64,000 nt of DNA, taken from NCBI RefSeq assembly GCF_000425505.1, contig NZ_AUDO01000001.1:62001-126000 (forward strand), read 5' to 3'. Each line of letters begins with the position of its first letter. Within the stretch, counting starts at the first letter, position 1. The notes below the pieces were generated by a model. The model searched no databases and was not told where the DNA came from. It worked only from the letters and a program-made list of their open reading frames with translations. Made by a program: the position numbers and the translations under genes. This DNA is from Flavobacterium frigidarium DSM 17623. GTDB taxonomy: Bacteria > Bacteroidota > Bacteroidia > Flavobacteriales > Flavobacteriaceae. Positions 9,428-17,622 of the stretch are shown piece by piece.

Positions 9428-9580
9428 CTTTTTTATTTTATTATTCTTATGAAGCAATAGCAATCGTTTACCATATTACTATTGTGTAACCGCCAATTAC
9501 TGCCGCTGCAAAGTTCGCAAAGTTTTTAATAATCACGCTATTTATAGAACTATAAATTATTAAATACTTGTTTCAAAGTA

Positions 9581-10213
9581 CTAATTTATAATTGCGATAG
9601 CTGCTTGTAAATTTTGTTTTACGGTTTCAAACCATTCGTTTCTTAAAATACTCAATACAATTGTATCCCTACGAGTAGGATTATCATAAGTAGGCATGTG
9701 ACTACGCATTACCCCTTCTACCACACAGCCAATACTTTTCATTGCAGCTATGCTCCTCGCGTTGTTACTATCAGCTCTAAATTCAACGCGTTCTATATTT
9801 AATTCTTCGAATGCAAATTGTAATAACAAAAATTTACAGTGTTTGTTTAAACCCGTTCCTCTAAATTCTTTTCCGTACCAAGTATAGCCCAATTGCAATG
9901 TTTTATGACTGAAATTAATATCATAAAAACGCGTACATCCAGCATATGAATTTGTCCTCTTATCGAAAACTATGAATGGGAACTGCGTTTTATCTTCCCT
10001 AGATTTTATAGCTGATGTAATGTAATTAATCATGTTTTCTTCGCCATTTGCTCTAACTAGAGAATAGTGCCAAGTATCCGGTTGATTGATTGCAAAATTA
10101 AGTAAATGATCAATATCTGAATGTTGTAGCGGACGCAACAGCACAGCATCATTTTCTAAATGAATATTATGTGAGAAATCAAATTCCATATCAACTATTT
10201 TATATTCGTTCAA
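9581..10213 (-). CDS. GNAT-family N-acetyltransferase, RimJ/RimL-like
   Basis: About 210 residues; a second possible start at M9 (10189, MEFDFSHNIHLEND) is plausible. The acetyl-CoA pyrophosphate loop is the RGTGLNKH stretch after YTWYGKEF, followed by ERVEFRADSNNARSIAAMKS, the RimJ/RimL signature in which the Asn-Asn-x-x-Ser helix follows the central strand. The N-terminal strand VLLRPLQHSDIDHLL is also typical. The substrate (protein N-terminus or small amine) cannot be read from sequence. It has its own region upstream, separated from the next gene by a long terminator hairpin. Confidence 0.85.
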   Translation of the reverse strand: MNEYKIVDMEFDFSHNIHLENDAVLLRPLQHSDIDHLLNFAINQPDTWHYSLVRANGEENMINYITSAIKSREDKTQFPFIVFDKRTNSYAGCTRFYDINFSHKTLQLGYTWYGKEFRGTGLNKHCKFLLLQFAFEELNIERVEFRADSNNARSIAAMKSIGCVVEGVMRSHMPTYDNPTRRDTIVLSILRNEWFETVKQNLQAAIAIIN

Positions 10214-10241
10214 ATGTGACTTTGCTGTTTTCCTTTAAAGT

Positions 10242-10282
10242 AAAAGAGACAATAAAAATACGTATTTCTATTGTCTCTTTTA
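10242..10282. terminator. long bidirectional terminator hairpin
   Basis: Two 21-base arms, AAAAGAGACAATA... and its near-perfect complement ending TATTGTCTCTTTT, pair with one mismatch across the central ACG/CGT. It follows the 10308-10667 gene on the minus strand and insulates the acetyltransferase gene. Confidence 0.85.
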
Positions 10283-10307
10283 TGTAATTATACATTTCAG
10301 AAAATGA

Positions 10308-10667
10308 TTATTCGCTCATTTCGTCATAACGCTCAGGCACTTGAGGATCGTAAAGCGGACATTTGAATTCCTCCATCACACTTACCAACTTATCCATCGT
10401 TGTACCTTGTGTACCGTAGCAGTCAATCTTTATGCTCTGCGGAGTAGTACGCACTTGAAAAGCACCTACTCCATCATTGTTCTTCCAACTTTTATCATCT
10501 ACTTTTTCCCATTTTGAGAATACTGATGCTATTCTATTCAAAATCACTTGAACAGGAAGTTCCTCAAGACCTTCGATGACTACTTGTTCCTCAGAAATAT
10601 ATTCATAAATCTCGTGGTGATTCAAGTATACTTCTTCTAAATATTTCCAAAATACTAATTCGTACAT
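10308..10667 (-). CDS. small acidic protein of unknown function downstream of purM
   Basis: A 119-residue soluble protein starting MYELVFWKYLEEVY, with no signal peptide and no transmembrane segment. It contains the phrases QAVSV-like VILNRIASVFSKWEKVDD and FQVRTTPQSIKIDCYG; a mixed alpha/beta fold is likely. I do not recognise a named domain. It begins 69 bases after the purM stop on the same strand and ends at a strong terminator, so purM and this gene are probably one transcript. Confidence 0.7.
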   Translation of the reverse strand: MYELVFWKYLEEVYLNHHEIYEYISEEQVVIEGLEELPVQVILNRIASVFSKWEKVDDKSWKNNDGVGAFQVRTTPQSIKIDCYGTQGTTMDKLVSVMEEFKCPLYDPQVPERYDEMSE

Positions 10668-10736
10668 TTTATTAAATTGAAAGATTGAAAAATTGAAAGA
10701 TTAAAAATCTCTCATTTACTACATGTAGCCCGCTTG

Positions 10737-11915
10737 CTAATATTCAAAAGTCCCGTATTCACTATTGATTGTTAACTTTTTATCATTGGCAGCTTCGACT
10801 CTACCTACGATTTGTGCATCAACGTTGAATGATTTAGAAATTGCAATAATATCCTGCGCCACAGTTTCAGGAACATAAACTTCCATACGGTGCCCGCAAT
10901 TGAATACTTGGTACATTTCTTTCCAATCTGTTTTTGATTGCTCTTGTATCAATTTAAAAAGTGGCGGTACCGGAAATAAATTATCCTTTATAATGTGTAG
11001 GTTTTTTACAAAATGTAAAATCTTAGTTTGCGCTCCTCCACTACAATGCACCATTCCGTGGATATCATCAGATGAGTATTTATCTAAAATTTTCTTGATA
11101 ATAGGTGCGTAGGTTCTCGTAGGAGAAAGCACTAACTGCCCTGCATCAATAGGGGAATTTTCGACAGCATCCGTCAGTTTTACTTGACCTGAATAAATCA
11201 GATCCTCAGGAACTGCAGCATCAAAACTTTCAGGATATTTAGTAGCTAAATATTTTTCGAAAACATCGTGACGAGCAGATGTAAGTCCGTTACTTCCCAT
11301 TCCGCCATTGTAACTTTTCTCATAAGTTGCTTGACCAAAAGAAGCCATACCTACAATAACATCACCAGCTCTAATTTTGGCATTATCAATTACTTTTGAA
11401 CGTTTCATGCGCGCCGTTACAGTAGAATCTACAATAATAGTGCGTACAATATCACCAACGTCAGCTGTTTCACCGCCTGTAGAATGAATGGTTACGCCAA
11501 AAGAATCGAGCTCTTTTATTAGTTCCTCTGTTCCATTGATAATTGCTGATAAAACTTCGCCCGGAATCAAATTTTTATTTCTTCCAATCGTTGATGAAAG
11601 TAAAATATTATCTGTTGCTCCTACACATAATAAATCGTCGATATTCATGATTAAGGCATCTTGAGCAATCCCTTTCCAAACAGAGATATCTCCCGTTTCT
11701 TTCCAGTACATATAAGCAAGAGACGATTTTGTTCCTGCGCCATCAGCATGCATGATCAAGCAATAGTCCTCGTCCTGAGTTAAATAATCTGGAACAATTT
11801 TACAAAATGCTTGTGGGAATAAACCTTTATCAATGTTTTTAATGGCGTTATGCACATCTTCCTTTGATGCCGAAACACCGCGTTGTGCATATCTTTTTGA
11901 AGTATCTGAACTCAT
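10737..11915 (-). CDS. purM: phosphoribosylformylglycinamidine cyclo-ligase (AIR synthetase)
   Basis: Makes aminoimidazole ribotide from FGAM with ATP, the fifth step of purine synthesis. From the ATG at 11915 (MSSDTSKRYAQRGVSASKED) the protein has 392 residues, longer than the roughly 345 of E. coli PurM, as expected for the Bacteroidota form. PurM-like motifs seen: the N-terminal YAQRGVS, the metal/ATP segment HADGAGTKSSLA, MNIDDLLCVGA, HSTGGETADVGD, and C-terminal MVHCSGGAQTKI. A start 49 codons upstream is possible but adds a hydrophobic stretch with no family match, so it was rejected. Guanine/adenine synthesis also involves guaA in this window. Confidence 0.92.
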   Translation of the reverse strand: MSSDTSKRYAQRGVSASKEDVHNAIKNIDKGLFPQAFCKIVPDYLTQDEDYCLIMHADGAGTKSSLAYMYWKETGDISVWKGIAQDALIMNIDDLLCVGATDNILLSSTIGRNKNLIPGEVLSAIINGTEELIKELDSFGVTIHSTGGETADVGDIVRTIIVDSTVTARMKRSKVIDNAKIRAGDVIVGMASFGQATYEKSYNGGMGSNGLTSARHDVFEKYLATKYPESFDAAVPEDLIYSGQVKLTDAVENSPIDAGQLVLSPTRTYAPIIKKILDKYSSDDIHGMVHCSGGAQTKILHFVKNLHIIKDNLFPVPPLFKLIQEQSKTDWKEMYQVFNCGHRMEVYVPETVAQDIIAISKSFNVDAQIVGRVEAANDKKLTINSEYGTFEY

Positions 11916-12040
11916 GTAGTGTAGTTGTGTAAGTTGCAAATTAGCAACTGGGTTGTTTGGGCAAATATAAATATTTTTTTCGGGTTTTATGTATAGTAAA
12001 AGAGTAAGAATTAGAAGTTGTGTAGCGATATTAAAGCACA

Positions 12041-12073
12041 TAAAAACCAAAACAGCCATCAATAACGATGGCT
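12041..12073 (-). terminator. intrinsic terminator of the curli operon
   Basis: On the minus strand the hairpin AGCCATC-GTTATT-GATGGCT is followed by GTTTTGGTTTTTA. It lies 26 bases after the stop of the last curli-operon gene. Confidence 0.8.
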
Positions 12074-12098
12074 GCTTTCTTACTACTAAATATATAAA

Positions 12099-13592
12099 CT
12101 ATTCCCAATCTGGCATACTTGCATTGGCAAACAGAATGGTTCTTAAAGCACCAGAGCTATCAGAAGATGGTGTGTAGCGAATAATATTTTTAACAGACAA
12201 GCCATCATTTGATGTATTTGTGAATATCAGTTCGGCCTCATTAGGAGAATAGCGCGCATCTAAGTCGAGAGTTCCTGAAGGCTTACCACTCACAATCTCT
12301 ACTACAACCTTAGAACTTAAAATATATTGAAAAACTCGTGTGTCTAATTGTCGGTAATTCGCTCCTTGAAATCCTGACACATCCTTAGTATAAATAATAT
12401 TTTTTCCATCTACTGTAAAATTAAGTCCACCAGCTGCACCGGGATCACCGCTTGCGATTTGATTGACCACTGCCCCACTTGTATTGATTACATACAACTC
12501 TACGTTGTAACCAGTTGCGTCATTTGTTTTCAATGCAATTTTAGTTCCATCTTTACTCCAGTCACACTCCGAAATAAACTTACCATTTGATGTTTCGTAG
12601 ATCATAGTAAGGCCACTCCCATCTTTGTTAATACGATACAATTTATCAAAATAGGGATATATAATTTGGCTACCTGAAGCATTCCACGAAAAGTTAAGAA
12701 AGTCGGAGTTAAATCCAGCTATTGGTACTGCAGATGTAACTTTAAATATATCAGTCCCATCGGCATTCATCGTATAAATATGATTTTGAGCGCCACTAGA
12801 ACGAATAAATGCTACTTTGCCAGCTTCATTACTTTTTCTTGGTCTCCAACTATTAGTACCTGAATTAGTAATTTGCACTTCTGCACCTAGTTCATTACCT
12901 GAAAAAATAACGTTATTGTCATTAATTTTTCGAACAAATAAAAATCTTGAGTTTACAAATGAACCCGTTGTAAAAGAACCAATCGCACTCAAAACTGGCT
13001 CATTGATGCCATCATACGCCGCTACTTGCCAGATATACTTTGTACTATATGTTAATTCTTTGATGGTGAAACTTGTCTCAGCAATATCCTTATAAGTAAC
13101 TACATCACTACTATTCTCTTTTCTAAGAGTGATAGTATACGTTAATGCATCTTTTTCAGGATCTGTAGCGGTCCAACTTAACGCAAGTTCTAATGCCTGG
13201 TTTACCGCATTGTCTGTAGGTGAGACCAAGACAGGTGTTGATGGTGTTTTATTATTTGAAGTTGATAATTTTAATTCGAATACAACTGTTGTTGCCTGAC
13301 CTTCATTTATTGTTGCAGCTTCAAACTTGGATACATAGCCATCTTTCTGAGCTTCAAAGGAGTAATCACCTACTTTTACGTTAGGAATTGAGAACTTTCC
13401 TTCTTCGTCAGTAAATACAATGCTGGAATTAGGGCTAGAGAAGACCTTCACATTTGCTAAAGGCTTAAAATCAATCGCACTAACTACCTTACCTTCAATA
13501 CTACCGTAGGTTTCTCCTGCAAATTTCTCTTCACTACACGAGCAAAGTACCAACAACAAAATACAGCAAATTTTTATATATAGATTTTTCAT
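12099..13592 (-). CDS. lipoprotein with carboxypeptidase-like, fibronectin III-like and beta-propeller regions; last gene of the curli operon
   Basis: A 497-residue lipoprotein (lipobox LCSC, Cys about 19). Residues about 30-110 form a carboxypeptidase-regulatory-like domain (GSIEGKVVSAIDFKPLANVK, VGDYSFEAQKDGY). Residues about 116-212 look like a fibronectin III domain (TPSTPVLVSPTDN, YTITLRKENSSD, KYIWQVAAYDG). The rest carries PD40/TolB-type blades (IYTMNADGTDIFKVT, SWNASGSQIIYP, LYRINKDGSGLTMIYE, DWSKDGTKIAL). Such modules bind proteins or glycans outside the cell. It starts 70 bases after csgG on the same strand, which suggests an accessory surface role in fibre anchoring; that role is inference. 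Confidence 0.8.
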   Translation of the reverse strand: MKNLYIKICCILLLVLCSCSEEKFAGETYGSIEGKVVSAIDFKPLANVKVFSSPNSSIVFTDEEGKFSIPNVKVGDYSFEAQKDGYVSKFEAATINEGQATTVVFELKLSTSNNKTPSTPVLVSPTDNAVNQALELALSWTATDPEKDALTYTITLRKENSSDVVTYKDIAETSFTIKELTYSTKYIWQVAAYDGINEPVLSAIGSFTTGSFVNSRFLFVRKINDNNVIFSGNELGAEVQITNSGTNSWRPRKSNEAGKVAFIRSSGAQNHIYTMNADGTDIFKVTSAVPIAGFNSDFLNFSWNASGSQIIYPYFDKLYRINKDGSGLTMIYETSNGKFISECDWSKDGTKIALKTNDATGYNVELYVINTSGAVVNQIASGDPGAAGGLNFTVDGKNIIYTKDVSGFQGANYRQLDTRVFQYILSSKVVVEIVSGKPSGTLDLDARYSPNEAELIFTNTSNDGLSVKNIIRYTPSSDSSGALRTILFANASMPDWE

Positions 13593-13662
13593 TATAATAC
13601 ATTTTAGATTGGTTGCGATAACTAGCTGATATTATCTAGAAGCGGTTTTGATGAATTAATAT

Positions 13663-15021
13663 TTATTTTCTATTTGGGAAATAATAAGTCAGGCCTAAAC
13701 CAAAGCGGTAGTAGTAATCGTCCCGCACTCCGCGATCTAAATAATCGATATTATCGCTAAAATTTACATTTTGTTCGCCATAAACTTTGATGCCTATATT
13801 ATCAGATACCATATATTCTAAACCAGCTCCAAACTGAACTTTTAGATGTGTATTCTCAACGTTTTTATTGAATCCAAATCCACCCCCTACAAAAACAAAT
13901 GGACTAAATCGATCTTTTGGGAGTAACATCCACTCCGCATTTAAATCAAGAGTGACGTAGCCTGCATTAAGATATCCTTTATTTGCTAGTTTCAAAACAT
14001 TAGCAGAAGCACTCAAACTTAAAGAAGGCGTAATTAAATATTTCAAGGCACCACGAGCCATGGGTTGCAAAGAAGCGCTAGGATAATCACCATCCATAAG
14101 AGTAGCTCCTCCCGATAATTCCATTGCAAAACGTGTTCTTCTATCTTTTAATTCTCTAGCGTAAATTGCTGTATTATTTGCTTCTTTATTTTCTTGATCG
14201 TAATCAGCTATCATAGCATTAAGGGCTTCTTTGGAAGCATTAGCTTGCCATATATCTTTTTTAATCCCTTCAATTATCAATGTAGCAACAGCTTTTTCAA
14301 TTGCTTCTGTAACGGCCATTTGTACAGGTTCATTTGTTGTATATCCCGTCTCAACTTCTAATAATCTTTTAAAATTTACATACTTAAATAAACTTTGATC
14401 AATTGCTTGGGATAATATTGTTTTTGAAATGTAAACTGATTTAAGTATTTGACCATTTGCTGTAGAAACTAGTCGAAGATAAATAGTAATACGGTCTTGT
14501 CTGTATTTTACCGAACCACCAGTTCCAAAATATCTAGCACCAAAACCACCTGTAATAATATTTGAATCATAGGAGATTATACCACCTTCTAATAAAACAC
14601 CTGCATATAACAATGGCGTTATTTGTGGAGCTGTGGGCTTATCTCCCTGCGTATACTCCTCTCTAGTTGAACGTATTAAGTTACGCTCTTGCAACAAGTT
14701 TCCAATATTTTCTCTTTCGATAGGGATGAACCAGTTTGAATCTTCTAAGGCCTTGATTAATACAGAAGTTGCACCCTGTGTGACAGCAGTGCTAAAATTG
14801 CTTCCATTCTCTGAAGCTTTGTACTGCCCAGTTTGATCTCTAAATTTATAAACCCCTACAACCACTGGCTTTACAGGTTTAGGCAATCCAGTGAGAACGG
14901 TTGTTGCTGGAGTGGGCTCCCCAATAACTGCCCTCTCTATACCGGTAGGCTGATTATAATAGGCACCACAATTTATCAGTAAAAATGCTGTAGGAATTAA
15001 TAAGTAGGATCTTAATTTCAT
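13663..15021 (-). CDS. csgG: CsgG, curli secretion channel lipoprotein with an added C-terminal beta-barrel domain
   Basis: CsgG forms the nonameric outer-membrane pore for curlin secretion. Lipobox LINC (Cys about 18) fits. Residues about 45-270 match CsgG: VVVGVYKFRDQTGQYK, GATSVLIKALEDSNWF, ERENIGNLLQERNLIRST, ITGGFGARYFG, VYISKTILSQ. E. coli CsgG has 277 residues; here 452, the extra about 170 being an OmpA-like eight-strand barrel (FAMELSGGATLMDGD, LSLSASANVLKLANKGYL, VFVGGGFGFNKN, final aromatic strand FGLGLTYYFPNRK). Two outer-membrane modules in one chain is unusual relative to Proteobacteria. csgF lies 4 bases upstream. Confidence 0.92.
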   Translation of the reverse strand: MKLRSYLLIPTAFLLINCGAYYNQPTGIERAVIGEPTPATTVLTGLPKPVKPVVVGVYKFRDQTGQYKASENGSNFSTAVTQGATSVLIKALEDSNWFIPIERENIGNLLQERNLIRSTREEYTQGDKPTAPQITPLLYAGVLLEGGIISYDSNIITGGFGARYFGTGGSVKYRQDRITIYLRLVSTANGQILKSVYISKTILSQAIDQSLFKYVNFKRLLEVETGYTTNEPVQMAVTEAIEKAVATLIIEGIKKDIWQANASKEALNAMIADYDQENKEANNTAIYARELKDRRTRFAMELSGGATLMDGDYPSASLQPMARGALKYLITPSLSLSASANVLKLANKGYLNAGYVTLDLNAEWMLLPKDRFSPFVFVGGGFGFNKNVENTHLKVQFGAGLEYMVSDNIGIKVYGEQNVNFSDNIDYLDRGVRDDYYYRFGLGLTYYFPNRK

Positions 15022-15025
15022 AATA

Positions 15026-15424
15026 TCAGTTTGGTATGATTACTTGGGTTTGTTCTCCAGTTTTGGTATCTAATATATCAACTGTCAATCCGCCAGAGGA
15101 TGGATAAATTTCGACAGCTAGACTACCAAAAGTATAACTCCCAGCAGATAATGCATCTGTTCCAAATTGTTGTGTAAATAATGATCTTGATATTTGACCT
15201 AATAGTTGTGAATTTAGTTGATCTCTAAATTGTTCTAATTCTGTCTTTTCTACTGTTGTCACTTCTTTGGCTGTAAATTTATTTTGTGATTCAGCAGAAC
15301 TCGCAAGCCACTGATAGTTGAAAGTATCTCCACCAAAAGCTGGATTTTTAGGCTTATAAACTAAGTCTTGAGCACTTGATACATAGGTAAGAAATAGTGA
15401 TGCTAAAAGTAGAAGTGATTTCAT
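15026..15424 (-). CDS. csgF: CsgF, curli assembly factor
   Basis: A 132-residue exported protein: signal peptide MKSLLLLASLFLTYVSSAQ, then the diagnostic CsgF N-terminus LVYKPKNPAFGGDTFNYQWL, which in E. coli inserts into the CsgG pore and then couples the nucleator to the cell. The C-terminal part (SYTFGSLAVEIYPSSGGL, LDTKTGEQTQVIIPN) is also family-typical. It lies 4 bases before csgG and 15 bases after csgE, inside the operon. Confidence 0.95.
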   Translation of the reverse strand: MKSLLLLASLFLTYVSSAQDLVYKPKNPAFGGDTFNYQWLASSAESQNKFTAKEVTTVEKTELEQFRDQLNSQLLGQISRSLFTQQFGTDALSAGSYTFGSLAVEIYPSSGGLTVDILDTKTGEQTQVIIPN

Positions 15425-15439
15425 AGTTTCTAATTTAAA

Positions 15440-15769
15440 TTAGTACTGCGTAAAAGATTTTAATTGATTTTCGAGCTGCCTTAAATATTGATAGGTTTGA
15501 TATACAGATGACTGAACCATAGATTCAATATACTCTTGATCAGGTCTCGCAAGAAACTCATAAACTACATTGTTATCTATGCTAATCATAATTTTAGTAT
15601 TTCTACCAAAGCTTAATTCCTCTATAATAGTTACTATCTTAGCACTATTAATATTGTATTCATTGTATTTATAGTAATATAAATCATAAAATTCTTTCCC
15701 AATTTTAGTTTTAGTCTCGTCAACAATAACTCCTTTAAAAGAGAAACCATCAGCAGGTTTAATTGCTAC
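15440..15769 (-). pseudogene. csgE: CsgE domain, out of frame with its upstream part because of a one-base shift at an A10 run
   Basis: My translation of the minus strand from 15769 gives 109 residues, VAIKPADGFSFKGVIVDE... to ...LKSFTQY and stop at 15440-15442. It matches CsgE, the periplasmic adaptor that caps CsgG: compare GVIVDETKTKIGKEFYDLYY and ISIDNNVVYEFLARP with E. coli [20 protein letters not shown] and ITVNQDVIFQTFLFP. This reading frame has no ATG, GTG or TTG before the domain and hits a stop (TAA) near 15826, so it cannot be started alone. Adding one A to the ten-A run at 15770-15779 joins it to the upstream gene as a 241-residue protein. It may be a true pseudogene, a phase-variable gene, a slippage-expressed gene or an assembly error. 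Confidence 0.8.
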
Positions 15770-16164
15770 TTTTTTTTTTCTTGATTTAACACAAAACGAT
15801 CTTTTCCTATTAGCGTTTTATTTTCATCATAGAACAGCAAAAGGATCGTAATTTCGTCTTCGTTCGAAGAGTTCAATTGAGTCTCCGATAAAATCTTGGT
15901 TTGATTTGGATCTAAGGTGACAATTCCTTCTTGTGAATTGTCAGATATATTATTGCTTTTAAAATTTTTCTTTATAACAGTTAATTTATAAGAAAAACTT
16001 TGAACAATAGCACTCAAATTTTCTGACACACCTTTCACTTTAATCATTCCATTAGCTTGTTCAATTTCAATTTTGGCTTTCACTACAGTATTAGACAATT
16101 GTGCATAATGTGCTATGGAGTTTAAGATTAAAATCAAAGTTAGAAATGGTTTCGCTTTTATCAT
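15766..16164 (-). CDS. CsgH/CsgC-like curli chaperone domain, N-terminal part of a frameshifted CsgH-CsgE fusion
   Basis: A 132-residue exported product with signal peptide ending AHYAQ. The mature domain is a predicted beta-sandwich resembling CsgC/CsgH, the periplasmic inhibitors of premature curlin aggregation: VKAKIEIEQANGMIKVKG, then SQEGIVTLDPNQTKILSETQ, then DEITILLLFYDENKTLI. It ends EKKK-stop because a ten-adenine run shifts the frame; the CsgE domain follows directly in the next frame. It starts 1 base after the csgB stop. If no frame recovery occurs the cell makes only the chaperone part and lacks CsgE. The CsgH match is by pattern and moderate in certainty. Confidence 0.75.
   Translation of the reverse strand: MIKAKPFLTLILILNSIAHYAQLSNTVVKAKIEIEQANGMIKVKGVSENLSAIVQSFSYKLTVIKKNFKSNNISDNSQEGIVTLDPNQTKILSETQLNSSNEDEITILLLFYDENKTLIGKDRFVLNQEKKK
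15770..15779 (-). repeat. A10 homopolymer at the csgH-like/csgE junction
   Basis: On the coding strand ten A residues follow CAAG and precede GTAGCA. Ten A give Glu-Lys-Lys-Lys-stop; eleven would read through into CsgE. Runs of this length are known sites for replication slippage and RNA-polymerase slippage. Confidence 0.9.
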
Positions 16165-16165
16165 C

Positions 16166-16696
16166 TTACTTATAATTTATAATTACAACTGCTGCATCGT
16201 TTCCTTTTTGCACCACCTTCATATTTTGAGACAATGAATTAGAGCCAAAATTCCTTATAGTTTGATTATTCCCATCTTGGATTATTTGAGTATTAATACT
16301 GTAATTACTAGCATTTGAGTAATCTTGAATCTTATTATTATTTCCCCTTTGAACAATATCCTTTGTGATATCGTCTCCATAGGCAGTTAAGTAATATTTA
16401 TTATTATCACCGTTTTGATTTACATTTATTGTTGCTTTATTACTACTTGCAGCAATAGTTGTGACATTGTAATTCCCTATTTGTTCAATGTTGACAGAGG
16501 AATTTTGAGTTGCCAAATTAGTAGAAGTGCTAAGCTGTTTTTTTTCTATTGGAAAAAATAATCCTAAGGCATTTTCTTTTTGATCAAACAATGAAGAACT
16601 GTAATTTTTAAAAATAGAATTTGACTCTTTCTCTTGAGCAAATAATGGACTAGAAAGGAATAAAAGCAACATAAAATTTAATAGTATCTTTTTCAT
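16166..16696 (-). CDS. csgB: CsgB-like minor curlin (fibre nucleator)
   Basis: A 176-residue exported protein (signal MKKILLNFMLLLFLSSPLFAQ). After a non-repetitive N-terminal segment of about 45 residues, the curlin-type repeats appear: VNIEQIGNYN, INVNQNGDNN, DIVQRGNNN, QIIQDGNNQ, KVVQKGNDA, each with the Gln-x-Gly-Asn pattern. The shorter length, fewer repeats and extra N-terminal region, compared with the 284-residue neighbour, argue for the nucleator rather than the main subunit. It follows csgA after a terminator-like hairpin and touches the next gene. Which of the two is nucleator is inferred by analogy. Confidence 0.85.
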   Translation of the reverse strand: MKKILLNFMLLLFLSSPLFAQEKESNSIFKNYSSSLFDQKENALGLFFPIEKKQLSTSTNLATQNSSVNIEQIGNYNVTTIAASSNKATINVNQNGDNNKYYLTAYGDDITKDIVQRGNNNKIQDYSNASNYSINTQIIQDGNNQTIRNFGSNSLSQNMKVVQKGNDAAVVIINYK

Positions 16697-16713
16697 CTTA
16701 TGAGTTTTTAAAT

Positions 16714-16751
16714 TAAAAAAATGAGATAACCTTTATGGTTATCTCATTTTA
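16714..16751 (-). terminator. hairpin with U-run between csgA and csgB, probable partial terminator
   Basis: On the minus strand ATGAGATAACC pairs with GGTTATCTCAT around a short loop and is followed by a run of T. It sits inside the operon, so it may lower expression of csgB-csgG relative to csgA. Confidence 0.8.
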
Positions 16752-16767
16752 AAATAGTTACAAGATA

Positions 16768-17622
16768 TTACATTCCGTTATTTTGTGATACAGTGATAGA
16801 GTTACCATTACCGTTAGAGTAAGCTACACTTTCATGTCCCATACCATTTTGAGTGATCATTGCATTATTATTGTTACCAATTTGCAATGTGTTGTCTAAT
16901 AATCTAGTACCATCTTGAATTAAAGTAGCAGTATTGTTTCTTCCATATTGATAGTGGTTAGATACGTTTCCTGCTGCCATACCTGTTCCTGCTGGAGAAG
17001 TTTGTGTCTGGAAAGAATGATTTTCTACCCCACCTTGACTAGCATAAGCAGTGTTAGCATCTCCATTTTGAGTTTGAGTTGCATCATTATTGAAATTTGG
17101 TGACACAGGAACCGGAACCGCGTTAACAGCTGCTATCTGAGCAGATGAGAACACTGCTGTACCTGTAGGTCTTTCGTTTCCGTTAGTACCTTGGTCAATT
17201 GTAGCTACGTTTCTATTCCCTGTTTGTACTTGAATTCCCAAATCAGATCCACGTGTTGCTGCTGGTGCTCCATTAATTTGATCTTGCCAAATTGTTCCTT
17301 TGTTGTTGTTACCAGTTTGAGTTTGGAAAGCTTCGTTGTCCTTGTTGCTTTGTGAAATAAAAGCGGTATTTCGGTTACCATCTTGCAATACCTCTGCAGA
17401 GTTTCGTCTTGCGTCCCATGATCCTGGATTAATACCTTGTGAAACTTCAGAAGTGTTGCTGTTTCCAATTTGATCGACGTCTGACATGTTGTTGTGACCG
17501 TGTTGCATAACAGTAGAAACATCTGCGTTTCCTACTTGATTCACATTAGACATGTTGTTTTGAGCGAAAGAAACTGCTCCTACACATAGCATCGCGGAGA
17601 TGCTTAAAATTACTTTTTTCAT
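16768..17622 (-). CDS. csgA: CsgA-like major curlin subunit
   Basis: A 284-residue exported protein: signal MKKVILSISAMLCVGAVSFAQ, then about ten curlin repeats such as VNQVGNADVSTVMQHGHNN, VDQIGNSNTSEVSQ, VLQDGNRNTAFISQ, TQTGNNNKGTIWQ, VQTGNRNVATIDQ, TQNGDANTAYASQ, TLIQDGTRLLDN, ITQNGMG. Gln, Gly and Asn at fixed places stack into the amyloid beta-solenoid. It is longer than E. coli CsgA (151 residues), with Pro/Ala-rich inserts between repeats near residues 65-75, 115-125 and 150-180. First gene of the curli operon, with a long leader upstream. Confidence 0.92.
   Translation of the reverse strand: MKKVILSISAMLCVGAVSFAQNNMSNVNQVGNADVSTVMQHGHNNMSDVDQIGNSNTSEVSQGINPGSWDARRNSAEVLQDGNRNTAFISQSNKDNEAFQTQTGNNNKGTIWQDQINGAPAATRGSDLGIQVQTGNRNVATIDQGTNGNERPTGTAVFSSAQIAAVNAVPVPVSPNFNNDATQTQNGDANTAYASQGGVENHSFQTQTSPAGTGMAAGNVSNHYQYGRNNTATLIQDGTRLLDNTLQIGNNNNAMITQNGMGHESVAYSNGNGNSITVSQNNGM

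Noticed and set aside
11916..12062. Longer purM start
   Set aside because: The 49 extra codons are hydrophobic without a signal pattern and overlap the terminator of the neighbouring operon at 12041-12073.
15026..16164. Treating the curli adaptor as two ordinary separate genes
   Set aside because: The downstream CsgE frame has no start codon before the domain and is joined to the upstream frame by a single extra A.
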